Made by a program: the position numbers and the translations under genes. This document shows positions 9,829 through 17,941 of a stretch of DNA of 64,000 nucleotides, piece after piece. Source of the DNA: Lithobates sylvaticus (lineage: Eukaryota; Chordata; Amphibia; Anura; Ranidae); assembly GCA_028564925.1 (NCBI GenBank), contig CM053032.1:122531490-122595489 (forward strand). Reading direction: 5' to 3'. A model generated the notes under the pieces. The model had not been told where the DNA came from, did no database searches, and was given only the letters and a program-made list of their open reading frames with translations. Within the stretch, counting starts at the first letter, position 1; every line of letters begins with the position of its first letter.

Positions 9829-12209
9829 AAATCTTCAACCTCTCCACCTTTAAACTCTCTGCTGCCGACAGCAGTTTACTAAGCAGAGGATTAAACTTTG
9901 CACCTGTGAATAAGCCCAACCCCTTCCTCCTATTCAAAGACCTTAACAGGTATATACGTAATCTGACACTGAAAAGGTTCTTCTATGCCAAACAAAACAA
10001 ACCGACCACTGATATAACACCACCCCCTGGTCTCCCACCCCCAGACTTTTTCGAATATGATGGGGACATCATCGATATTCTGGAATCTCTCACTAGCGAA
10101 GATGAGACTTTAAGTCTCTTTACACAACATCTGGCCACGTCACCACCCATCATTCATTCATCCCTTAAACCAAAATCCATTTTTTATCCAGCCCAATCAA
10201 AAGGCCCTTATCTTGAAAGCTTTTACAGAGTCGTTTACGCTGATTTTTTAAAACTTTGTCAAAAATCCTCCACTGTCCCTTTTCGTCAACTAAATTTATC
10301 CCTATCTGAAACCCGAGCCCTTGACGTCCTGATTAACAAGACAGACATTGTCATTAAAACAGCTGACAAAGGAGGTGGAATAGTTCTGCAAGACAAGGCG
10401 GACTATATCACAGAAGCATACAGACTCCTTTCTGACACTACCACATATAAAAAATTAAATAGGGACCCCACCATCGACTTCTCTACAGAGGCCAATGTTT
10501 TAATAAAATCAGCCCTAGACCGAAAGGTAATTAATAAAACAGAAGCCTCATTTTTTAAAAAAAGTTTTTACCAAGTGCCATACTTTTATCATCTACCTAA
10601 AGTTCACAAAAATGTAACCAATCCTCCTGGTAGACCCATTGTGGCCGCTATGGATAGCGTGACCACTTGTTTTAGTCAGTATATCGATCAATTTTTGCAA
10701 GCCATTGTCCAACAGCTGCCATCATACATTAGAGATGGCACCCATCTCCTAGAACTGCTGACCCCCTACACATGGGAATCCTCATATAGGTGGCTGTCTT
10801 TAGATGTGAACTCGTTATATACATCCATACCACACACTTTTGGCCTATTAGCGCTAGAGTATTTTCTAGCACAAGACCCTCTTATTAATCCGCGTCAAGC
10901 TGCTTTTATTCTAGAAGCTACTAACTTTTGTCTTACACACAATTATTTTAATTTTAATGGAGACTTTTATCTGCAGACTCAAGGGACAGCCATGGGAGCT
11001 AATTTTGCTCCCTCCTACGCCAACCTTGCTATGGGATATTGGGAGAAAAATTACATTACGCTAAATAACCCCTACTCTGCCAATATTATATTTTATGGTC
11101 GCTATATTGACGATTTAATCGTCATTTGGGACGGTACCCCCGATTTGATTTCTCTTTTTGTTGAACATTGCAATTCCAACCCTTATGGTTTATCATTCAC
11201 ACATGCCTCTGACCCCATTAGCCTGGCCTTCCTCGATTTAGAGTTAAGTCATACCAACGAGAACATCATTGCCAAAAATTACACAAAACCCACAGCTGGC
11301 AATTCCTTTTTGCACTATAAGAGCTGCCATTACCCAAAATGGACAAAAAATATCCCCAAAGGACAGTTCTGTCGTCTCCGACAGAATTGTACCCTTGATG
11401 CTGACTATGATAAACTGAGTATACCACTAAAGAAGAAATTTGCAGACAAAGACTACCCACCTGAGCTTGTTGATGAAGCTTGCGCTCTGTATTCCAAGGG
11501 CAAGCCTGCTAAAAAAGTGAGAGACAATACAGACCATTCTTTGAGATTTTTAACTACTTTTAATTATCAATACAGAAAAATGGAAAATATTCTAAATAAA
11601 CATTGGAACATCCTCCAACAAGATCCTCTGCTTAAAAACATTCTTCCACCAACCGCTAAAATTACATACCGAAAGGCACCCAACCTAAAAAACAAAATTG
11701 CACCTAGCAAACTCCAAACTATGCAGACCACCGTCAACAAAAATACCCTCATACCCTTAACGGGTATGTTTCAATGCAAGAAAACACGCTGCAAGACTTG
11801 CTCCTTTGTCCATCATGGTAAAAAATCTTTTAAGTGTAAAGGTAAAACTTACCCCATTGAGCATTTTTACAATTGCTCCTCAGATTTCGTGGTTTATGGC
11901 CTCATCTGTCCGTGCGATCTAGTTTACGTTGGACGAACTATTTGCCCTCTGAGACAGCGGTTTGGTCAACACCGGCGTCTCATTGAGGGAGGTAAAGATA
12001 TGCATAGTGTCCCCCGACACTTTGCCCAACATCATGATAAATCCACTAATGGCCTCCAGGTTTGGATTATTGAACAAATTCCAAATTCCATGACAGAAGC
12101 CGAGCGCTTTAAGAGACTTTGCGCCAGAGAAACTTTCTGGATCTATACTTTAGACGTTCTCTCGCCTGGCGGCCTTAATGAAGGCATAGAAATTGCTACC
12201 GTTTTATAA
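9705..12209 (+). CDS. PLE ORF2: reverse transcriptase + GIY-YIG endonuclease, copy B
   Basis: Open from just after a TGA (9702-9704) to TAA at 12209 with no early ATG; the first plausible initiator in frame is the GTG at 9906. It begins with a basic block (KKKTRWRGCRGGQKC) and LLSRGLNFAP, features of PLE proteins. Next come IVIKTADKGGGIV (PLE 'DKG' block), YHLPKVHKN, PGRPIV, RT motif A SLDVNSLYTSIPH, motif B GTAMGANFAPS, YIDD, a Cys-rich linker and GIY-YIG (GLICPCDLVYVGRT). No stop interrupts it, so it looks whole. Absence of an ATG plus the upstream overlap suggests synthesis as an ORF1-ORF2 fusion by -1 frameshifting. This is inference. Confidence 0.9.
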   Translation, partial: PHYFFSPKSSSNQPAKKKTRWRGCRGGQKCKNKRTEIPQTVKIFNLSTFKLSAADSSLLSRGLNFAPVNKPNPFLLFKDLNRYIRNLTLKRFFYAKQNKPTTDITPPPGLPPPDFFEYDGDIIDILESLTSEDETLSLFTQHLATSPPIIHSSLKPKSIFYPAQSKGPYLESFYRVVYADFLKLCQKSSTVPFRQLNLSLSETRALDVLINKTDIVIKTADKGGGIVLQDKADYITEAYRLLSDTTTYKKLNRDPTIDFSTEANVLIKSALDRKVINKTEASFFKKSFYQVPYFYHLPKVHKNVTNPPGRPIVAAMDSVTTCFSQYIDQFLQAIVQQLPSYIRDGTHLLELLTPYTWESSYRWLSLDVNSLYTSIPHTFGLLALEYFLAQDPLINPRQAAFILEATNFCLTHNYFNFNGDFYLQTQGTAMGANFAPSYANLAMGYWEKNYITLNNPYSANIIFYGRYIDDLIVIWDGTPDLISLFVEHCNSNPYGLSFTHASDPISLAFLDLELSHTNENIIAKNYTKPTAGNSFLHYKSCHYPKWTKNIPKGQFCRLRQNCTLDADYDKLSIPLKKKFADKDYPPELVDEACALYSKGKPAKKVRDNTDHSLRFLTTFNYQYRKMENILNKHWNILQQDPLLKNILPPTAKITYRKAPNLKNKIAPSKLQTMQTTVNKNTLIPLTGMFQCKKTRCKTCSFVHHGKKSFKCKGKTYPIEHFYNCSSDFVVYGLICPCDLVYVGRTICPLRQRFGQHRRLIEGGKDMHSVPRHFAQHHDKSTNGLQVWIIEQIPNSMTEAERFKRLCARETFWIYTLDVLSPGGLNEGIEIATVL
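9714..9786 (+). promoter_or_regulatory. Putative -1 ribosomal frameshift signal, copy B
   Basis: T TTT TTA (9714-9720) lies in the ORF1 zero frame. A 7-nt spacer follows, then a hairpin with arms GTCCTCCTCCAACC (9728-9741) and GGTTGTAGAGGAGGAC (9771-9786), pairing 14 bp with a 2-nt bulge. An inner 6-bp stem is CCGGCG/CGCTGG. After a -1 slip the reading frame is exactly that of ORF2. Identical to 15446-15518 in copy C. Confidence 0.72.
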
Positions 12210-13791
12210 TCTGGCCTTAATATTGCCACCGTAAAATTGCTATGAAGTGATAGAAACTGCTACCGTTCTACAATCTGGCCTTATGTCCCCATATTTTCAT
12301 TATATAGATAAAATTAACACTATAGTAGATGATATGATTTTAATAACCCTCTATATATAGATCTTTACCAACCAATTTTTTATCATAGGTTTCGTTCAAT
12401 ATATACACATGTATATATATAAATTCACATTTATGGGGGTGGCGGGCTCGTGCATCTCCATAGTAAGTATCATGAATTTTAGTAGCTCTGTCTTTATAGA
12501 TGATTTGTTTATCAACATTAATATTAGTGTGCTGTTCCCCCCAAAACCCCCCCCCCCCCCCCCCCTTTTCCTATTATTTAAATATACCTTATTTCCCATC
12601 ACCTTGTCCTCCCCTTTCTTTCCACCTACCCCTTTTCGTTCCCAATCTCTCCCCCCCCCCCCCCTTCCCCCACCCCTTAAATATGTCTGGTTTTTGATTA
12701 AAATACGTTAGTATATATATTACATATATATATGTTTTTATATATATATATGTATACCTTCAATACACTTTATTACATATTACTATTTTCATCTCTCTTT
12801 TAATATGGATTAAATTAGGTTATTTTAAAATAACTTAATTTATAATACTCCCAATACATGTTCAAAAAGGGTCTATTTATGAACTTCTTAACATGAGTAT
12901 ATATGTATACATGGATATATTTAATATATATATATATGATTTTTTTATTGATTTTTTACATTTTTATTGATTTTTTTTATATATATATTTTTTTTATTTA
13001 TTTATATTTATTTTTTATATATATTTGTTGATGTGTTTTTAATAACATACACCCATTAGTCCTATTTTAATCCCCTTTGTTTATATATGGATTTAATCTC
13101 CTTCTCTATATATATTTAATGTGACCATTGATTTTAATAAATTTTGTATATAGCTCCAGTGATTAACATTGTGCCTCATTATTCCGTTCTGATCACGCCC
13201 CCTCTCCCTCCCATTTATCTATATATACTGCCCCCAGCTCCCTGTTTCACTATGCTTGAGAAAGGAATGCGGCCACTCCCCCCTACAGTGGCTAGCCTAT
13301 CCCGAAACGCGTCGCATACCGGTGACGTCACAGCCGGGCGACGCCGCCTGTTTGCTCTCCAAGCCTCGTTCTCGCCACCGCAGCACACGGCCGTGTCCCT
13401 AAACATCTCCCTGGCGAGACTGACGGCCCCTTGAGTGACCCCCCGGCGCTGTCCCGACATTGACGCCTCCTCCTCACCCAGAACCCTACCATTGGAACCC
13501 CTGCTCTGCTATATGGGCTCTATTATGCCCTTCTCACAGACTGGACTATCCTAGGAATCTGCAGATGGACTTCTGGAAACTCTTCTCCCCACCATGCGCT
13601 GCCACATCTATATTTATGTGACTGAAAAGCTGGAAGAAGAGTGAAGTGGGTGCTAAGGACTTGCAGCCATTTCCTACTTCCCTGCAGGACCTGAATGTGA
13701 CTTCATATACCTCCACGTGAGTGGTTATTGTTGCTTAATAAAATTGAATTCTGTTACACATATTCAGAGGCGCCCCCCTTCTTTTTGTATA
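12210..13791 (+). other. 3' UTR of PLE copy B
   Basis: Non-coding. It holds poly-C tracts (12547-12566 and 12650-12664), AT-rich sequence with (TA)n runs (12710-13030), and the hammerhead-like segment 13253-13320. A GC-rich stretch at 13310-13470 and AATAAA near 13736 follow. Short open frames here are not conserved as proteins. Confidence 0.8.
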
Positions 13792-14277
13792 TTTTTAGCT
13801 CACTGGAACCCGCTCTCTGGTTCTCCTGGGAGGCTGCCCTGACTGGCCAAACGATACCCATCTAAAGTATATATATATGCTAATACATATATTATAACCA
13901 TCCTTGGACTATTTGGTGATCATGTAAAAGGTATATACATCTGTGCTGAAGCGCCTTTTTTACTTGTATTTTGTCTGTTTTTAGAAGCCTTATAAGTGCT
14001 GCATGGTACAAATGACATATCCTCCACCACGTCCACTTTTAAGATCTATACCATACACCTGCTGCTGCCCTTATATATACCCATTTAGTTATTACCACTA
14101 AAACAACTGGTTCCTTGTTTTTATTGTTTTTATTATTGCTTTTGATTGTATTTTGTATTTGTATCTCAGGTTGCCTATACAGATACTGCCCTTTTTTTCC
14201 CCCCCTTTCCCCCCCCCCCCTTCTCGTCCTAGTGCCGTCACCTGATCCATACATATTATATTGACTCTATTCCCAAA
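13792..14277 (+). other. PLE copy C leader (5' UTR)
   Basis: 486 bp between the 3' end of copy B and the ATG of ORF1. It holds (TA)-rich sequence near 13870-13890 and a poly-C/T tract at 14191-14222. A promoter is expected here or in the preceding unit's tail, as for other tandem PLEs, but I see no decisive motif. Confidence 0.55.
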
Positions 14278-15009
14278 ATGGATCTTCTTAAAGATATAGA
14301 GACCCATAGACACAATATTTTAGAAGACCTATATACTATTTTGCCATCTACCATTTTTGCTAATGACATCAGATTGCCTGGAGCTATCAGATACACATTG
14401 TGTGGAAAATTCAAACATCTTGAGAGAATTTTTAAAAATACCAACCAACAGTGGTGGGATAAATTCTTTTTAGAACACTACATTAGCTCAAAAATCTCAC
14501 CTCGGGGACTGAGAGTCACGAAGGACTGCCCCTTTCTTAATCCCGCTAACAAAAAGGAGTGGGAAAACATATCAGAATTTTGTACATCCAAATGGATGGA
14601 AATTCTCATAGAACACAGATCCCATGTATATGAAAAACTCAGATCCGAAGCAAAAACCCTAGCTTTAGATATTATTGAGCGGAAAGTTATTGTCCCTATC
14701 TCCTGGTTTGAAGTTCTCAAGAAGAATACTAAATCAGATGAAGATTATTTAATCAAAACCAAGCTAGGTAAATTTAAAAGAGACCTTGATGACTTCAACT
14801 CCAATCGAATTTTCGATTGGAAACAAAAAAACAACATATCCCCCCCTTTTAAACCTTTTGCCCCACACCCACCCCATCCCCACCCCTCCCCTGTCGTGTC
14901 CCGCCTACCCCCCCTTCCCAGCCCCCACCCCATGACCATACTAAAATACGTCCTACCTTACCCCGTCCCTCTCCTTCATCTTTGTCTATCCCATCTCTTC
15001 CCTCATTAA
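14278..15009 (+). CDS. PLE ORF1, N-terminal part, copy C
   Basis: Starts ATGGATCTTCTTAAAG and encodes MDLLKDIETHRHNILEDL, then helical charged sequence (CGKFKHLERIF, WWDKFFLEHYISSK, EWENISEFCTSKWMEILIEHRSH) and the segment shared with copy B (ALDIIERKVIVPISWF). It ends in a proline-rich stretch. With seven Cs near 14911-14917 the frame leaves the one used in copy B and stops at 15009. No known domain is recognised. An extra ORF before the RT occurs in some PLE lineages, so it may be an accessory RNA-binding or chaperone protein. That is speculation. Confidence 0.7.
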   Translation: MDLLKDIETHRHNILEDLYTILPSTIFANDIRLPGAIRYTLCGKFKHLERIFKNTNQQWWDKFFLEHYISSKISPRGLRVTKDCPFLNPANKKEWENISEFCTSKWMEILIEHRSHVYEKLRSEAKTLALDIIERKVIVPISWFEVLKKNTKSDEDYLIKTKLGKFKRDLDDFNSNRIFDWKQKNNISPPFKPFAPHPPHPHPSPVVSRLPPLPSPHPMTILKYVLPYPVPLLHLCLSHLFPH

Positions 15010-15560
15010 TGAGCCTATCCATTCCCTCAAGAAATCTCCCTAGGTTTCCCCTTAATCACCCCAGCCATATGAAAAGCAGCTACCAAACTATGAAAACCAA
15101 CAATTTACTCACTGACCTTGGCAAATTTTATAATAGGCCGTCCTATGTAAACAAAAATCACAGAACCACTAACCATACACCCACCCCCATACAAAACAGC
15201 ATGATGGCTTCTATTTCTGACGCCTCACGATCCAACCATCCATATGTTGAATCTATGGATACTCTACCCATGCTCTTACCTGTAACTAACACCATTGAAT
15301 ACCTCACACCGATTCCTCTAATCGCTAGTATATCCACTGAGATACCCGACATGGGTAACACCCCCCTTTTACCCCCTCCTGTATTACCCATCAACATACC
15401 CTCATCACACGTTACATGTTCTCCTACACAAAGTGACCCCATTATTTTTTTAGTCCAAAGTCCTCCTCCAACCAACCGGCGAAAAAGAAAACACGCTGGC
15501 GAGGTTGTAGAGGAGGACAAAAATGCAAAAACAAACGTACAGAAATCCCGCAAACTGTAA
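14982..15560 (+). CDS. PLE ORF1, C-terminal part with basic tail, copy C
   Basis: 192 codons identical in sequence to the C-terminal part of copy B ORF1. It is Ser/Pro/Asn-rich (NLPRFPLNHPSHMKSS, DLGKFYNRPSYVNKN) and ends in a basic tail (NRRKRKHAGEVVEEDKNAK). The Met at 14982 is only the first Met of the open frame; in copy B this frame is continuous with the upstream part. It overlaps ORF2 from 15437, and the T TTT TTA heptamer at 15446-15452 is in this frame. Confidence 0.68.
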   Translation: MSIPSLPSLMSLSIPSRNLPRFPLNHPSHMKSSYQTMKTNNLLTDLGKFYNRPSYVNKNHRTTNHTPTPIQNSMMASISDASRSNHPYVESMDTLPMLLPVTNTIEYLTPIPLIASISTEIPDMGNTPLLPPPVLPINIPSSHVTCSPTQSDPIIFLVQSPPPTNRRKRKHAGEVVEEDKNAKTNVQKSRKL

Positions 15561-17941
15561 AAATCTTCAACCTCTCCACCTTTAAACTCTCTGCTGCCGA
15601 CAGCAGTTTACTAAGCAGAGGATTAAACTTTGCACCTGTGAATAAGCCCAACCCCTTCCTCCTATTCAAAGACCTTAACAGGTATATACGTAATCTGACA
15701 CTGAAAAGGTTCTTCTATGCCAAACAAAACAAACCGACCACTGATATAACACCACCCCCTGGTCTCCCACCCCCAGACTTTTTCGAATATGATGGGGACA
15801 TCATCGATATTCTGGAATCTCTCACTAGCGAAGATGAGACTTTAAGTCTCTTTACACAACATCTGGCCACGTCACCACCCATCATTCATTCATCCCTTAA
15901 ACCAAAATCCATTTTTTATCCAGCCCAATCAAAAGGCCCTTATCTTGAAAGCTTTTACAGAGTCGTTTACGCTGATTTTTTAAAACTTTGTCAAAAATCC
16001 TCCACTGTCCCTTTTCGTCAACTAAATTTATCCCTATCTGAAACCCGAGCCCTTGACGTCCTGATTAACAAGACAGACATTGTCATTAAAACAGCTGACA
16101 AAGGAGGTGGAATAGTTCTGCAAGACAAGGCGGACTATATCACAGAAGCATACAGACTCCTTTCTGACACTACCACATATAAAAAATTAAATAGGGACCC
16201 CACCATCGACTTCTCTACAGAGGCCAATGTTTTAATAAAATCAGCCCTAGACCGAAAGGTAATTAATAAAACAGAAGCCTCATTTTTTAAAAAAAGTTTT
16301 TACCAAGTGCCATACTTTTATCATCTACCTAAAGTTCACAAAAATTTAACCAATCCTCCTGGTAGACCCATTGTGGCCGCTATGGATAGCGTGACCACTT
16401 GTTTTAGTCAGTATATCGATCAATTTTTGCAAGCCATTGTCCAACAGCTGCCATCATACATTAGAGATGGCACCCATCTCCTAGAACTGCTGACCCCCTA
16501 CACATGGGAATCCTCATATAGGTGGCTGTCTTTAGATGTGAACTCGTTATATACATCCATACCACACACTTTTGGCCTATTAGCGCTAGAGTATTTTCTA
16601 GCACAAGACCCTCTTATTAATCCGCGTCAAGCTGCTTTTATTCTAGAAGCTACTAACTTTTGTCTTACACACAATTATTTTAATTTTAATGGAGACTTTT
16701 ATCTGCAGACTCAAGGGACAGCCATGGGAGCTAATTTTGCTCCCTCCTACGCCAACCTTGCTATGGGCTATTGGGAGAAAAATTACATTACGCTAAATAA
16801 CCCCTACTCTGCCAATATTATATTTTATGGTCGCTATATTGACGATTTAATCGTCATTTGGGACGGTACCCCCGATTTGATTTCTCTTTTTGTTGAACAT
16901 TGCAATTCCAACCCTTATGGTTTATCATTCACACATGCCTCTGACCCCATTAGCCTGGCCTTCCTCGATTTAGAGTTAAGTCATACCAACGAGAACATCA
17001 TTGCCAAAAATTACACAAAACCCACAGCTGGCAATTCCTTTTTGCACTATAAGAGCTGCCATTACCCAAAATGGACAAAAAATATCCCCAAAGGACAGTT
17101 CTGTCGTCTCCGACAGAATTGTACCCTTGATGCTGACTATGATAAACTGAGTATACCAATAAAGAAGAAATTTGCAGACAAAGACTACCCACCTGAGCTT
17201 GTTGATGAAGCTTGCGCTCTGTATTCCAAGGGCAAGCCTGCTAAAAAAGTGAGAGACAATACAGACCATTCTTTGAGATTTTTAACTACTTTTAATTATC
17301 AATACAGAAAAATGGAAAATATTCTAAATAAACATTGGAACATCCTCCAACAAGATCCTCTGCTTAAAAACATTCTTCCACCAACCGCTAAAATTACATA
17401 CCGAAAGGCACCCAACCTAAAAAACAAAATTGCACCTAGCAAACTCCAAACTATGCAGACCACCGTCAACAAAAATACCCTCATACCCTTAACGGGTATG
17501 TTTCAATGCAAGAAAACACGCTGCAAGACTTGCTCCTTTGTCCATCATGGTAAAAAATCTTTTAAGTGTAAAGGTAAAACTTACCCCATTGAGCATTTTT
17601 ACAATTGCTCCTCAGATTTCGTGGTTTATGGCCTCATCTGTCCGTGCGATCTAGTTTACGTTGGACGAACTATTTGCCCTCTGAGACAGCGGTTTGGTCA
17701 ACACCGGCGTCTCATTGAGGGAGGTAAAGATATGCATAGTGTCCCCCGACACTTTGCCCAACATCATGATAAATCCACTAATGGCCTCCAGGTTTGGATT
17801 ATTGAACAAATTCCAAATTCCATGACAGAAGCCGAGCGCTTTAAGAGACTTTGCGCCAGAGAAACTTTCTGGATCTATACTTTAGACGTTCTCTCGCCTG
17901 GCGGCCTTAATGAAGGCATAGAAATTGCTACCGTTTTATAA
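15437..17941 (+). CDS. PLE ORF2: reverse transcriptase + GIY-YIG endonuclease, copy C
   Basis: Open from after the TGA at 15434-15436 to TAA at 17941, about 834 codons; GTG 15638 would give 767. Domains in order are: basic RWRGCRGG block, LLSRGLNF, the TADKGGGIV block, LPKVHKN, PGRPIVAAMDS, RT motif A (LDVNSLYTS), motif B (TAMGANFAPS), YIDD, FLDLELS and GQFCRLRQNC. A Cys-rich linker then precedes GIY-YIG (GLICPCDLVYVGRT, RQRFGQHRR) with a late Glu-rich segment (IIEQIPNSMTEAERFKR). The Cys-rich linker before the nuclease is as in the Neptune group. No internal stop. It would be a functional retroelement polymerase/nuclease if translated. Confidence 0.9.
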   Translation, partial: PHYFFSPKSSSNQPAKKKTRWRGCRGGQKCKNKRTEIPQTVKIFNLSTFKLSAADSSLLSRGLNFAPVNKPNPFLLFKDLNRYIRNLTLKRFFYAKQNKPTTDITPPPGLPPPDFFEYDGDIIDILESLTSEDETLSLFTQHLATSPPIIHSSLKPKSIFYPAQSKGPYLESFYRVVYADFLKLCQKSSTVPFRQLNLSLSETRALDVLINKTDIVIKTADKGGGIVLQDKADYITEAYRLLSDTTTYKKLNRDPTIDFSTEANVLIKSALDRKVINKTEASFFKKSFYQVPYFYHLPKVHKNLTNPPGRPIVAAMDSVTTCFSQYIDQFLQAIVQQLPSYIRDGTHLLELLTPYTWESSYRWLSLDVNSLYTSIPHTFGLLALEYFLAQDPLINPRQAAFILEATNFCLTHNYFNFNGDFYLQTQGTAMGANFAPSYANLAMGYWEKNYITLNNPYSANIIFYGRYIDDLIVIWDGTPDLISLFVEHCNSNPYGLSFTHASDPISLAFLDLELSHTNENIIAKNYTKPTAGNSFLHYKSCHYPKWTKNIPKGQFCRLRQNCTLDADYDKLSIPIKKKFADKDYPPELVDEACALYSKGKPAKKVRDNTDHSLRFLTTFNYQYRKMENILNKHWNILQQDPLLKNILPPTAKITYRKAPNLKNKIAPSKLQTMQTTVNKNTLIPLTGMFQCKKTRCKTCSFVHHGKKSFKCKGKTYPIEHFYNCSSDFVVYGLICPCDLVYVGRTICPLRQRFGQHRRLIEGGKDMHSVPRHFAQHHDKSTNGLQVWIIEQIPNSMTEAERFKRLCARETFWIYTLDVLSPGGLNEGIEIATVL
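15446..15518 (+). promoter_or_regulatory. Putative -1 ribosomal frameshift signal, copy C
   Basis: The slippery heptamer T TTT TTA sits at 15446-15452, in phase with ORF1b codons ATT-ATT-TTT-TTA. The spacer is 15453-15459 (7 nt). The outer stem is 15460-15473 with 15503-15518 (14 bp, 2-nt bulge TA). The inner stem is 15476-15481 with 15494-15499 (6 bp including one G-T), with a 12-nt A-rich loop. The slip enters the ORF2 frame, which opens 9 nt upstream. Heptamer type, spacing and stem strength match known retroviral-type -1 signals. Confidence 0.75.

Larger units (their letters stand above)
8878..13791 (+). mobile_element. PLE copy B, 5'-truncated
   Basis: Starts inside ORF1 at the head-to-head junction and runs to a 3' end that coincides with the 3' end of copy C relative to the shared sequence (...CTTCTTTTTGTATA). 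An AATAAA lies about 50 nt upstream of that end (13736-13741). Copy B lacks about 163 bp of 3' UTR between 13139 and 13141 that copies A and C keep. The missing segment is bounded by short TTTTAAT/TAAAT similarity, which suggests a small deletion. Confidence 0.85.
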
